From contig JAEUMX010000297.1 of NCBI GenBank assembly GCA_016791285.1, positions 1-7,675 of the forward strand: a DNA stretch of 7,675 nucleotides. The letters run 5' to 3'. The stretch is from Burkholderiales bacterium (GTDB lineage: Bacteria > Pseudomonadota > Gammaproteobacteria > Burkholderiales > JAEUMW01). How positions within the stretch are numbered: the first letter of the stretch is position 1; every line of letters begins with the position of its first letter. Positions 1 to 7,200 of the stretch are shown piece by piece. The position numbers and the translations under genes were made by a program. The notes beneath the pieces were generated by a model that did no database searches, had not been told where the DNA came from, and saw only the letters and a program-made list of their open reading frames with translations.

Positions 1-1
1 C

Positions 2-1546
2 CTGGAGCTGTTCGATCTGGTGGTCGCTGAGAACGGCGCCGTCGTATACGACCCGAGGAGCCAGGAGTCCTCCGTCTTGGCGAATCCTCCGGGGGGACGT
101 CTCGTCGAGCGGCTGCGCGAGCGCGGCGTCGAGCCGCTTGAGGTGGGGAGTGTCGTGGTGGCCACCCAGGAAACTCATCGAACGGTGGTCCTCGACGTCA
201 TCCGGGAGCTTGGTCTCGAGCTCCAGCTGATCTTCAACCGCACTGCACTGATGGTGCTCCCGGCCGGCGTCAACAAGGCAACCGGACTCGAATGGGCGCT
301 GCGCAAGCTCGGTCTATCGCGGCACGAAGTGGTGGGGGTCGGCGACGCCGAGAACGACCACTCCTTCCTTGAGAGGTGCGAGTGCGCCATGGCCGTGGCC
401 AACGCGGTCCCGTCCCTCAAGGAGGTCGCCGCATTCGTGACACGGGGCTCGAACGGAGATGGGGTGACGGAGCTGATCGACGAGGTGATCGCCAATGACC
501 TGTACGCATTCGAAGGCAAGTTGCGGCAGCACTTGATACGGGTGGGGGTTCGTCCTGATGGAACCCAGGTATGCATTTCACCTTACGGTCGCAATCTCCT
601 GATCGCCGGCCCCTCGGGAAGCGGCAAGTCGACCCTGGCCGCAGGCATCATCGAGCGGCTGATCGAGAAGGCGTACCAAGTGTGCATCATCGATCCGGAG
701 GGCGACTATGGATCGCTGCAGGACGTGGTCGCGCTAGGCAATCAGCGCAGCGCTCCCAGCGTGAACGAGGTGCTTTCCATTCTCGAGGACCCGACGATCA
801 GCCTGAGCGTGAATCTCCTCGGCATACCGCTCGAGGATCGGCCGGGGTTCTTCGCACAGCTCATCCCGAGCTTGCACGCGCTGCGCGCACGCACCGGCCG
901 GCCGCATTGGCTGGTGCTGGACGAAGCTCACCACATGCTCCCGGACACCTGGGGCCACACCGCTTCGGCGCTTCCCCAAAGGCTTGGCGAGACGATCCTC
1001 GTCACCGTTCATCCCGACCACGTGGCCCCCGCGATCCTGACCCCTATCGATGTGGTGTTCGCCATCGGACAGTCGCCCGAAAAGACCCTCGGCGAGTTCG
1101 CAGCCGCTGCCGGCCAGCCGCTCACTTGGGCGCATGGGCTGTCCTTCCAGCCCGGCGAAGTAGTGGCTTGGTTCGTCCGGGACGGCGGGCTTCCCTTTTC
1201 CATGCACCCGGAGCGCGGCCGAGCCGAACGGATTCGCCACGTGCGCAAGTACGCGGAAGGCAATCTCCGGTGGCACAGCTTCTACTTTCGCGGCCCAGAC
1301 GGCCAGCACAATTTGAAGGCTCAGAACCTTGCCGTGTTCTGCCAGATCGCCGATGGCATCGATGAGCGGACCTGGATGTTTCATCTGCGTCGCGGCGATT
1401 ACTCGCGCTGGTTTCGCCGTGCGATCAAGGACAGTTATCTCGCGGACGAGGCAGAACGAATCGAACGCCGGCAAGACCTCACGCCGCCGCAGACCCGCGG
1501 ACTCATCAGGGAGCTCGTTCACGCTCGATACACGCTGCCTGAATGA
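2..1546 (+). CDS. HAD-IIB phosphatase / HerA-like (DUF87) ATPase fusion protein, 5'-truncated
   Basis: The reading frame is open from base 2, so the gene begins before the window; the GTG at 20 is internal (LELFDL precedes it and continues a HAD fold). Residues below count from that GTG. About 1-160 are the back half of a HAD-IIB (Cof/sucrose-phosphatase-like) hydrolase: AENGAVVYD, the motif III lysine in NKATGL (K86), and the Mg-binding GDAEND (108-113). The nucleophile DxD motif must lie upstream. About 185-400 are a P-loop ATPase with Walker A GPSGSGKST (197-205), IIDPEGDY (223-230, typical of HerA/DUF87 proteins) and Walker B LVLDEAHH (D301, E302). The tail, to 508, contains FHLRRGDYSRWFRRAIKD; it resembles small domains (DUF5752-like) fused to sugar enzymes, but this is from memory. 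No membrane segment or signal peptide is visible. Both enzymatic modules look intact where present. The substrate is unknown; a cytoplasmic phosphatase coupled to an NTPase is the safest reading. Confidence 0.8.
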   Translation: MELFDLVVAENGAVVYDPRSQESSVLANPPGGRLVERLRERGVEPLEVGSVVVATQETHRTVVLDVIRELGLELQLIFNRTALMVLPAGVNKATGLEWALRKLGLSRHEVVGVGDAENDHSFLERCECAMAVANAVPSLKEVAAFVTRGSNGDGVTELIDEVIANDLYAFEGKLRQHLIRVGVRPDGTQVCISPYGRNLLIAGPSGSGKSTLAAGIIERLIEKAYQVCIIDPEGDYGSLQDVVALGNQRSAPSVNEVLSILEDPTISLSVNLLGIPLEDRPGFFAQLIPSLHALRARTGRPHWLVLDEAHHMLPDTWGHTASALPQRLGETILVTVHPDHVAPAILTPIDVVFAIGQSPEKTLGEFAAAAGQPLTWAHGLSFQPGEVVAWFVRDGGLPFSMHPERGRAERIRHVRKYAEGNLRWHSFYFRGPDGQHNLKAQNLAVFCQIADGIDERTWMFHLRRGDYSRWFRRAIKDSYLADEAERIERRQDLTPPQTRGLIRELVHARYTLPE

Positions 1547-1548
1547 GC

Positions 1549-1568
1549 ACGCTCCGGAAACGGAGTGT
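1549..1568 (+). terminator. Possible 3'-end hairpin with GAAA tetraloop
   Basis: Two bases after the stop codon of the HAD-ATPase gene the sequence folds into an 8-bp stem (ACGCTCCG / CGGAGTGT, one G-T wobble) closed by a GAAA tetraloop. The position suits a transcript end. It is not followed by a T-run (CGCTCTCTCG follows), so it is not a canonical intrinsic terminator; it may instead protect the 3' end or mark a Rho-dependent end. The rest of the 1547-1684 gap shows no promoter I would defend. Confidence 0.35.
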
Positions 1569-1670
1569 CGCTCTCTCGCGTACTTATCGAGCCGGCGCCT
1601 GGCAGCTACCATCCGTTTGCGTGGGAGGCGGCGTGCCCGCGAGGCGGACGCCTGTAACCCCGACACCATG

Positions 1671-1676
1671 AGGAGG
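1671..1676 (+). promoter_or_regulatory. Consensus ribosome binding site AGGAGG
   Basis: A perfect Shine-Dalgarno AGGAGG lies 8 bases upstream of the ATG at 1685. It fixes the start of the flavoprotein gene and suggests efficient translation. Confidence 0.8.
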
Positions 1677-1684
1677 CTCGGCAT

Positions 1685-2407
1685 ATGACCGAGTTCGACA
1701 CGCAGCTCTTGCGGAGCGAGACCATCGCCGAAGGCACGATGGCCTTCCATTTCGCCAAGCCTGCCGGCTTCCGTTTCACCGCCGGGAATGCCGTGGATCT
1801 CACGCTGCTGAATCCACCGCAAAGCGACGGCAAGGGCAATACGCGCACCTTTTCGATGGTGAGCGCGCCCTCCGAGAACGAGGTGACGTTCGCGACCCGG
1901 CTGCGCGACAGCGCCTTCAAGCGCGTGCTCGCGACCGCGCCGGCCGGCCTGCGCGCGCGGCTCGGGGAGCCGTGGGGCGATTTCACGCTGGATGCGGCAG
2001 ACACGCGTCCGGCGGTCTTCCTGGCCGGCGGGATCGGCATCACGCCGTTCGTGAGCATGCTGCGCCATGCGGCGGATGAGAAGGTGCCGAGGCCGATCTG
2101 GCTCTTCTATTCCAACCGCAGGCCGGAGGACGCGCCGTTTCTCGGCGAGCTGGCGGCTCTCGAACGGCGAAATCCGAATTTCCACTTCGTCGGTACCATG
2201 ACCGAGATGGAAAAGTCGGCGCAGCCATGGAACGGCGAGCGCGGCTTTATCGACCGACCGATGCTCGAGCGCCACCTCGGCGATCTGTCGCACGCGGTCC
2301 ATTACCTCGCCGGGCCGCCGGCGCTGGTGGGAGCGATGCAGGAGGTACTCAGCGGCGCGGGGGTGAAGCCCGATGCCATACGCACCGACGAGTTCTATGG
2401 CTACTAG
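1685..2407 (+). CDS. FAD/NAD(P)-binding oxidoreductase, ferredoxin-reductase (FNR) family
   Basis: This 240-residue protein has the two-domain FNR fold. The FAD domain (about 1-105) carries RTFSMVSAP (54-62), where the RxxS motif contacts the flavin. The NAD(P)H domain (about 108-240) carries the pyridine-nucleotide loop AGGIGITPF (114-122), YSNRRPED (142-149), AGPPALV (209-215) and the C-terminal EFYGY (236-240) that usually stacks near the flavin. There is no cysteine cluster for a fused 2Fe-2S domain, so electrons must pass to a separate acceptor such as a ferredoxin, or directly to a small molecule. No signal peptide or membrane segment is seen, so it is probably cytoplasmic. It stands alone: the upstream gene lies 138 bases away and the downstream phoU is convergent. 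Family assignment is secure; the physiological partner is not visible here. Confidence 0.88.
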   Translation: MTEFDTQLLRSETIAEGTMAFHFAKPAGFRFTAGNAVDLTLLNPPQSDGKGNTRTFSMVSAPSENEVTFATRLRDSAFKRVLATAPAGLRARLGEPWGDFTLDAADTRPAVFLAGGIGITPFVSMLRHAADEKVPRPIWLFYSNRRPEDAPFLGELAALERRNPNFHFVGTMTEMEKSAQPWNGERGFIDRPMLERHLGDLSHAVHYLAGPPALVGAMQEVLSGAGVKPDAIRTDEFYGY

Positions 2408-2482
2408 TACGATGATTGACGCCTGAGCGCCGACTTTCTCCCAGTTCGTGCACGCAGCGCAGTTCGCGCGCGGAACGGCGCG

Positions 2483-3187
2483 TCAGCCGGCGGCAGCGGG
2501 TTGCGGCGACGCCTTGTTGAGGTGGCGCACGTCTCGCGCCTCGGCGGCATAGATGGTGTGCTGCGCGATCTTCGTGGCCTGGTGGCCGACCCGTTCGATC
2601 GCTTTCGCGGCGGCCGCCGCCAGCAGCGCCCAGGTGATGAGGCGTGGATCCTCCATGGCATAGCTCAACACCTGCCGGGCAACCGTCTGACTGCGATCGT
2701 CGTGCGCCGGGTCGCGGTCGATCACCGCCTGCGCGGCCTGCGCGTTGAGGTGGCAGTAAGCGGTGAGCGCGTCGCGCAACGCGGCGAGCGACTGATCGGC
2801 GAGGATCTCGATGTCGGTCAGCTTGCGTGCCTGCACGACGTTCGTCTCGCCGATCGCGATGGCATAGCGGGCGATCTTCTTGGCGTGGTCGCCGATCTGC
2901 TCGAGATTGCTGACGACCTTGGACGCGGTGAGGACTCGCCGCAGGTCGCCGGCCTCGGGCTGGCGCAGCGCGACCAACTCCGTGCACTGGTTGTCGAGCG
3001 CGATTTCCATCGCGTTGACCTCGGCTTCGCGGCTGACGACCGCTTCCGCCAGGTTGTGCTCGGCACCCACCAGGGCGCGCACCGCGTCCCGCACCTGCTG
3101 TTCCGCCAGCTCGCCCATGGCGAGCAGCCGATACTTGAGATTGTCGAGTTCCACCTCGGTGGTGGTCGTGAGCTTTTCGTAGACCAT
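2483..3187 (-). CDS. phoU: Phosphate transport system regulatory protein PhoU
   Basis: PhoU restrains the PhoR kinase, and so the Pho regulon, when phosphate is plentiful, probably by contacting PstB and PhoR at the inner membrane. The 234-residue length is typical. The product is all helical with two PhoU repeats. The first repeat has the standard metal motif NLEQIGDHAKKIAR (95-108, E96xxxD100-H101). The second reads AIERVGHQATKIAQ (197-210), where the usual GDHA is GHQA, so the aspartate of ExxxD is His202. The start at 3187 (MVYEKL) follows GAGGA at 3195-3199, 7 bases away. It is the last gene of the pst operon, 56 bases after pstB, and ends 75 bases from the convergent flavoprotein gene. 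phoB and phoR, which follow phoU in some proteobacteria, are absent here. The C-terminal tail SPQPAAAG is low-complexity. Confidence 0.95.
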   Translation of the reverse strand: MVYEKLTTTTEVELDNLKYRLLAMGELAEQQVRDAVRALVGAEHNLAEAVVSREAEVNAMEIALDNQCTELVALRQPEAGDLRRVLTASKVVSNLEQIGDHAKKIARYAIAIGETNVVQARKLTDIEILADQSLAALRDALTAYCHLNAQAAQAVIDRDPAHDDRSQTVARQVLSYAMEDPRLITWALLAAAAAKAIERVGHQATKIAQHTIYAAEARDVRHLNKASPQPAAAG

Positions 3188-3206
3188 GGACTTTTCCTCG
3201 AAGGGG

Positions 3207-3224
3207 TGCCGGGGCAGACCGGCA
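3207..3224 (-). other. Intercistronic stem-loop between pstB and phoU
   Basis: Read on the - strand, TGCCGG and CCGGCA form a perfect 6-bp stem around a 6-base loop in the 56-base pstB-phoU gap, ending 7 bases before the phoU Shine-Dalgarno. There is no T-run, so termination is unlikely; a role in mRNA processing or stability is possible. In GC-rich DNA a stem of this size can occur by chance. Confidence 0.3.
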
Positions 3225-3243
3225 TCGATGCAGGACGGCTCGT

Positions 3244-4056
3244 TCAGCCGAAGCGGCCGGTGATGTAGTCCTCGGTTGCCTTCTTCTTCGGCTTGAGGAA
3301 CACGTTGTCGGTGCTGTCGAACTCGATCAGCTCGCCCAGATACATGAAGGCGGTGTAGTCGGACACGCGCGCGGCCTGCTGCATGTTGTGCGTCACGATC
3401 GCGATCGTGAACTCCTGCTTGAGGTCGCTGACCAGTTCCTCGATGCGGGCGGTGGAGAGCGGATCCAGGGCGGAGGTCGGCTCGTCCAGCAGGATGATCT
3501 GCGGCTTCACCGCGATGCCGCGGGCAATGCACAGCCGCTGCTGCTGACCGCCCGAGAGACTCATGCCGCTTTGCTGCAGCTTGTCCTTGACTTCGCCCCA
3601 CAGCGCGGCCTTGTTGATGGCCCATTCCACCCGCTCGTCCATCTCCGACTTCGACAGCTTCTCGTGCAGCCTCACGCCGAACGCGATGTTGTCGTAGATC
3701 GACATGGGGAACGGCGTGGGCTTCTGGAACACCATCCCAACGCGCGCGCGCAGATCCGTGAGATTGATGTCGCGATCCAGAATGTTCTTGCCGTCCAGCA
3801 TCATCTCGCCGTCCACGTGCTGCTCCGGATAGAGGTCGTACATCCGGTTGATCGCGCGCAGCAGGGTCGACTTGCCGCAGCCGGAAGGGCCGATGAACGC
3901 CGTCACGCGGCGCTTGTGAATGTCCATGTGGACGTTCTTGATCGCGTGGAACTTGCCGTAGTAGAAATTGAAGTTCCTGATGCGCAGCTCCGGCTCTTCG
4001 GTCGCGTGAAGGGTCTGCGCGACCCGTTCGAGTTCCATCGTGGGTGTCGATTCCAT
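3244..4056 (-). CDS. pstB: Phosphate ABC transporter ATP-binding protein PstB
   Basis: PstB is the cytoplasmic ATPase that drives phosphate import through PstC/PstA. The 270-residue protein has every ABC motif in order: Walker [10 protein letters not shown] (56-64), Q-loop Gln111 in [16 protein letters not shown] (a PstB hallmark), signature LSGGQ (167-171), Walker B IILLDE (187-192), D-loop SALD (195-198) and the switch His223 in VTHNMQQA. The C-terminus EDYITGRFG is also typical of the family. Compared with minimal PstB proteins there is an N-terminal extension of roughly 20 residues. The start at 4056 lies 3 bases after the pstA stop with only a weak GGTGA ribosome site, which suggests translational coupling to pstA. 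An ATG at 4038 (MELERV) is an alternative start but has no Shine-Dalgarno. Confidence 0.97.
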   Translation of the reverse strand: MESTPTMELERVAQTLHATEEPELRIRNFNFYYGKFHAIKNVHMDIHKRRVTAFIGPSGCGKSTLLRAINRMYDLYPEQHVDGEMMLDGKNILDRDINLTDLRARVGMVFQKPTPFPMSIYDNIAFGVRLHEKLSKSEMDERVEWAINKAALWGEVKDKLQQSGMSLSGGQQQRLCIARGIAVKPQIILLDEPTSALDPLSTARIEELVSDLKQEFTIAIVTHNMQQAARVSDYTAFMYLGELIEFDSTDNVFLKPKKKATEDYITGRFG

Positions 4057-4059
4057 GGG

Positions 4060-4926
4060 TCACCGTTTTTGTTCGTCGCGGAAGAAAACGCGGGCGAGAA
4101 TATTGAGCGCGAGCACGCCGATCGTGATGAGGAAGACGCCTGCCCACGCGAGCGAAACCCAGTCCGGGTACGGACTCATCGCGAACTTGAAGATCGTGAC
4201 GGGCAGGTTCGCCATCGGCTCGTTCAGATTCGCGCTGAAGAACTGGTTCGACAGCGCGGTGAAGAGCAGCGGCGCGGTCTCGCCCGTGATGCGTGCGATG
4301 GCGAGCAGGATGCCCGTGATGACTCCGGAGCGCGCCGCGCGCATCGTGATGTACATGATCACCTTCCACTTGTCGCACCCGAGCGCGTAGGCGGCCTCCC
4401 GCAGCGTATTGGGGATGAGCAGGAGCATGTTCTCCGTCGTGCGCACGATGACCGGGATCATCAGGAGTGCCAGGACGATCACGCCGGCCCAGCCTGAGAA
4501 TCCGCCGGTCCGCGCGACGTACACCGCATAGACGAACAATCCGAGCACGATCGAGGGGGCGGAGAGCAGAATGTCGTTCACGAAGCGGGTTGCGTCCGCC
4601 AGCCAGGATCGCGCTCCGTACTCCGCCAGGTAGATGCCGGCGAGAACCCCGATCGGCGTGCCGATCACGGTCGCCAGGACGACCAGAAGCAAGCTTCCGA
4701 CAATCGCGTTGCGCAGCCCCCCGGGCGAACCCGGCGCGGGCGTGTCCAGGGTGAAGAGCGTCGGCGAGAGCGCACTGACGCCCAGACGAACGACGTCGAA
4801 CAGGATCCAGATCAGCGCCGCGATGCCAATGGCCATGGCCACCAGGGACAGCGCCAGCGCGATCTTGTTGACATAGGCACGCCGGGTCCGCAACCCGGCA
4901 TCGTAGGCGCGGGTCATCTTGCTCAT
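4060..4926 (-). CDS. pstA: Phosphate ABC transporter permease PstA
   Basis: PstA is one of the two inner-membrane subunits of the phosphate channel. The 288-residue product has about six hydrophobic segments: one near 20-48, then a cluster from the [21 protein letters not shown] stretch through to the last helix near 260-282. The cytoplasmic EAA loop that docks on PstB is clear ([16 protein letters not shown], then [20 protein letters not shown]). Although the frame stays open far upstream inside pstC, the true start is the ATG at 4926 (MSKMTRAYD): it overlaps the pstC stop as ATGA and follows GGAGGGCAGGAA. This 4-base overlap implies coupled translation and equal PstC:PstA amounts. An ATG three codons inside (4917) cannot be excluded. 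Confidence 0.96.
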   Translation of the reverse strand: MSKMTRAYDAGLRTRRAYVNKIALALSLVAMAIGIAALIWILFDVVRLGVSALSPTLFTLDTPAPGSPGGLRNAIVGSLLLVVLATVIGTPIGVLAGIYLAEYGARSWLADATRFVNDILLSAPSIVLGLFVYAVYVARTGGFSGWAGVIVLALLMIPVIVRTTENMLLLIPNTLREAAYALGCDKWKVIMYITMRAARSGVITGILLAIARITGETAPLLFTALSNQFFSANLNEPMANLPVTIFKFAMSPYPDWVSLAWAGVFLITIGVLALNILARVFFRDEQKR

Positions 4927-5951
4927 TTCCTGCCCTCCGACTTGCCCATGCGCGCCAGCATGAGCTTGGCGCTTGCGAGCACGAAGAACGTGATCACGAA
5001 GAGAATCAATCCGAGCTCCATCAGGGCGGACGTGTGCAGTCCGGGCGCGGCCTCGGCGAATTCGTTGGCGATCAGCGAGGTGATGCTGTTGCCGGGGTTC
5101 ATGAGCGAGAAATTCTGAAAGGCGTTGGTGTTGCCGATAACGAAGGTCACCGCCATCGTCTCGCCCAGTGCGCGCCCGAGGCCGAGCATGATGCCTCCGA
5201 CCACACCGCCCTTGGTGTAGGGCAGCACGACGTTCCACACGACCTCCCACGTCGTGGCCCCGACGCCGTAGGCGGATTCCTTCAGCATCGCCGGGGTCGT
5301 GTCGAACACGTCGCGCATCACCGCAGCGATGAACGGAAGGATCATGAACGCGAGGATGACTCCGGCGGCGAGCAGGCCGATCCCCAGTGGCGGACCGGAA
5401 AACAGACCGCCCAGCAGAGGGATGTTGCCGAGTGTGCTGGCGAGGAGCGGCTGCACGTACTGCGCGAACACCGGGGCGAAGACGAGCAGGCCCCACATGC
5501 CGTAGACGATGCTCGGCACCGCGGCGAGCAGCTCGATCATGACCCCCAGGGGGCGCTTCAACCACTTCGGCGAGAGCTCGGTGAGAAACATCGCGATGCC
5601 GAAGGAGAGCGGCACGGCGATGACGAGCGCGATGATCGAGGTCGCAATCGTGCCCCAGATCGACACCAGGGCGCCGAACTGCTCCGCGGGTGGATCCCAG
5701 TTCGTGCTCCAGAGGAAGCTCGCGCCGAACTTCGATATGGAAGGCCACGACGCCACCATCAGCGAAACGATGATGGCTCCCAGCAGAACGAACGTGAATG
5801 CGGCAACGCTGCGCGTCAGCCAGAGGAACACGAGGTCCCCGGTGCCCGAGTTCTTGACCCGCTGCGGGGACGACGACATCTTCGACGCGGCGTGTGGCCG
5901 GTGTGCGGTGCCCATGGAGCGGGCCATTTCTGCCGTGGGATCTGAAGCCAT
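4923..5951 (-). CDS. pstC: Phosphate ABC transporter permease PstC
   Basis: PstC pairs with PstA to form the inner-membrane phosphate channel. The 342-residue protein has a long polar N-terminal region (about 1-38) and then hydrophobic helices starting with [20 protein letters not shown]. The EAA loop reads [21 protein letters not shown] and is followed by [17 protein letters not shown], the conserved PstC permease signature. The N-terminus is longer than the shortest PstC proteins, but a perfect AGGAGG (5958-5963) 6 bases upstream of 5951 supports this start; the internal Met25 (MSSSPQ) has no ribosome site. It is the second gene of the operon, 91 bases after pstS, and its stop codon overlaps the pstA start. 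The leader contains possible competing hairpins described separately. Confidence 0.96.
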   Translation of the reverse strand: MASDPTAEMARSMGTAHRPHAASKMSSSPQRVKNSGTGDLVFLWLTRSVAAFTFVLLGAIIVSLMVASWPSISKFGASFLWSTNWDPPAEQFGALVSIWGTIATSIIALVIAVPLSFGIAMFLTELSPKWLKRPLGVMIELLAAVPSIVYGMWGLLVFAPVFAQYVQPLLASTLGNIPLLGGLFSGPPLGIGLLAAGVILAFMILPFIAAVMRDVFDTTPAMLKESAYGVGATTWEVVWNVVLPYTKGGVVGGIMLGLGRALGETMAVTFVIGNTNAFQNFSLMNPGNSITSLIANEFAEAAPGLHTSALMELGLILFVITFFVLASAKLMLARMGKSEGRK

Positions 5952-5957
5952 GGGAAA

Positions 5958-5963
5958 CCTCCT
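5958..5963 (-). promoter_or_regulatory. pstC ribosome binding site AGGAGG
   Basis: A perfect Shine-Dalgarno lies 6 bases before the pstC ATG and decides the start. It can pair with TCTCCT at 5970-5975 to form a 6-bp hairpin with a GCGACC loop, so access to it may depend on RNA structure. Confidence 0.75.
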
Positions 5964-5970
5964 GGTCGCA

Positions 5971-5995
5971 GGAGACGCTCGCGAGGAGCGCCTCC
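5971..5995 (-). other. Strong stem-loop between pstS and pstC
   Basis: On the - strand GGAGGCGCTC and GAGCGTCTCC form a 10-bp stem (one G-U wobble) with a 5-base loop CTCGC. Three more pairs (CGC with GCG) are possible past a single bulged T. No T-run follows, so full termination is unlikely. Its place directly after the binding-protein gene is where many ABC importer operons carry a stabilising or attenuating hairpin that keeps the binding protein in excess of the permease. The 5952-6042 gap holds nothing else I can support besides the pstC ribosome site. Confidence 0.6.
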
Positions 5996-6042
5996 GCGAT
6001 TCTTGCTGTCTTGCCTTGGGTTCTTTGGCGAAACGCGAACGA

Positions 6043-7107
6043 TCAGTGCGCGGCGGCGACGATCGCCTTGCCGGAGCCGTCGCGGATCTCGGCGAACTGC
6101 TTCTGGATCATGCCGACGACGTTGCCCGGAAGCGGCACATAGTCGAGCTGCTCGGCCATCTGGCTGCCGCTCTGGTACGCCCAGTCGAAGAACTTGATGG
6201 TCGCGGCGGCATTCTCGGGCTTGTCCTGCAGCTTGTGCATGAGGATGAAGGTCGCCCCGGTGATGGGCCAGCTGCCCTTGCCGGACTCGTTGGTGAGGAT
6301 CTCGTAGAAGCCGTTGCCCCAGTTCGCGCTGGCGGCCGCGGCCTTGAACGATTCGGCGCTGGGGGCGACAAACTGGCCATCGGCATTCTGCATGAGCACG
6401 TGCGCAAGCTTGTTCTGCTTCGCATACGCATACTCGACGTAGCCGATGGCGCCGGGGACGCGCTGCAGGAACGCCGACACGCCTTCGTTGCCCTTGCCGC
6501 CGAGGCCTCCCACCCACTTGACGGCCGTGCCTTCCCCGACCTTTTCCTTCCACTCCGGGCTCACCTTGGCGAGGTAGTTGGTGAAGATGAAGGTGGTGCC
6601 GGAGCCGTCGGCGCGGTTCACCGTCGCGATGGCCTGGTCGGGCAGCTTGACGCCGGGATTGAGACTGGCGATGGCGGGGTCGTTCCAGTTCTTGATCTTG
6701 CCGAGGTAGATGTCGGCGAGCAGCGGACCCGTCATCTTGAGCTCGCCGGGCTTGATGCCGGGTACGTTGACCACCGGAACCACGCCGCCGATGACCGTCG
6801 GGAACTGGAGGAGACCGTCCTTGGCGAGCTGCTCGGGCGTGAGCGGCATGTCGCTCGCGCCGAAGTCGACCGTCTTGCCCTGAATCTGCTTGAGACCGGC
6901 CCCGGAACCGACCGACTGGTAGTTGACCTTGGTACCCGTGGCCTTGTTGTACGCCTCCGCCCACTTCGCATAGAGCGGAGCAGGGAAGCTGGCGCCAGCG
7001 CCGACGACCACGTTCTGGGCGGCGACCGGGGTGGCGGAGATCAGCAACGAAGCCGCGACGAAGGCGGCGCGCTTCGGAATGACGGAGGCAAATCGAAAGA
7101 GGTTCAT
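6043..7107 (-). CDS. pstS: Periplasmic phosphate-binding protein PstS
   Basis: PstS binds inorganic phosphate in the periplasm and delivers it to PstCAB. The 354-residue precursor begins with a Sec signal peptide: positive start (R5, K12, R13), hydrophobic core [14 protein letters not shown], and predicted signal peptidase I cleavage after VAA (28-30), leaving QNVVVGAG. No lipobox cysteine is present, so the mature protein should be soluble. Phosphate contacts are recognisable: [11 protein letters not shown] (36-46), SGAG (68-71), FGASDMPL (82-89) with D86, and [11 protein letters not shown] (165-175). [10 protein letters not shown] (137-146) is another family hallmark. The ATG at 7107 is preceded by GGGAG 11 bases away, slightly distant. 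It is the first gene of the operon, under the PhoB box upstream, so strong induction under phosphate starvation is expected. Confidence 0.97.
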   Translation of the reverse strand: MNLFRFASVIPKRAAFVAASLLISATPVAAQNVVVGAGASFPAPLYAKWAEAYNKATGTKVNYQSVGSGAGLKQIQGKTVDFGASDMPLTPEQLAKDGLLQFPTVIGGVVPVVNVPGIKPGELKMTGPLLADIYLGKIKNWNDPAIASLNPGVKLPDQAIATVNRADGSGTTFIFTNYLAKVSPEWKEKVGEGTAVKWVGGLGGKGNEGVSAFLQRVPGAIGYVEYAYAKQNKLAHVLMQNADGQFVAPSAESFKAAAASANWGNGFYEILTNESGKGSWPITGATFILMHKLQDKPENAAATIKFFDWAYQSGSQMAEQLDYVPLPGNVVGMIQKQFAEIRDGSGKAIVAAAH

Positions 7108-7160
7108 GGCGAAGGTGTCTCCCGGCGAAAGGGAGCAATACTAGTCCGGCGAGATTGCGC

Positions 7161-7182
7161 CAATGTGACAGGGTGGTGACAG
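7161..7182 (-). promoter_or_regulatory. PhoB box (Pho box) of the pst operon
   Basis: Read on the - strand, CTGTCAC (7182-7176), four bases CACC, and a second CTGTCAC (7171-7165) followed by ATTG give two heptamers with an 11-base period. This is the arrangement bound by a PhoB dimer; each heptamer matches CTGTCAT in six of seven positions. The box lies 58-75 bases upstream of the pstS ATG. A possible -10 element TAGTAT is at 7143-7138, 17 bases beyond the box end, with ACATTG at 7166-7161 in the -35 position; this -10 is tentative. The upstream gene runs the same way and ends at 7201, so the box serves only the pst operon. Confidence 0.85.
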
Positions 7183-7200
7183 GACTCCACCGAGCAGGCC

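Noticed and set aside
1650..1665. AGGC/GCCT mini-hairpin upstream of the flavoprotein gene
   Set aside because: A 4-bp stem in GC-rich sequence is expected by chance and has no supporting context.
1543..1671. 42-codon frame whose ATG overlaps the HAD-ATPase stop as ATGA
   Set aside because: The ATGA overlap is suggestive, but there is no Shine-Dalgarno, the product resembles nothing, and the first codons lie in the hairpin at 1549-1568. Not enough to call a gene.
734..2302. 522-codon open frame on the - strand spanning the HAD-ATPase and flavoprotein genes
   Set aside because: It runs antisense across two real genes and their intergenic gap, has no recognisable motif and is Arg/Ala/His-rich as expected of a GC-driven shadow.
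3188..4378. N-terminal 397 codons of a 631-codon - strand frame that ends in phoU
   Set aside because: Only the last 234 codons (from 3187) are PhoU. The part before is an out-of-frame reading of pstA and pstB that happens to lack stops.
3388..4497. 369-codon open frame on the + strand opposite pstB and pstA
   Set aside because: It is a shadow of conserved genes, with composition dominated by Arg, His, Glu and Asp and no domain signature.
5509..7179. 556-codon open frame on the + strand opposite pstC and pstS
   Set aside because: It lies antisense to two strongly recognised genes, matches no family and has the Asp/Glu/Arg/Gly-rich composition typical of high-GC shadow frames.
7174..7195. 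GGTGG/CCACC inverted repeat as a terminator between the pseudouridine synthase gene and pstS
   Set aside because: The stem is only 5 bp with a 10-base loop and no T-run, and its bases belong to the PhoB box, which explains them better.
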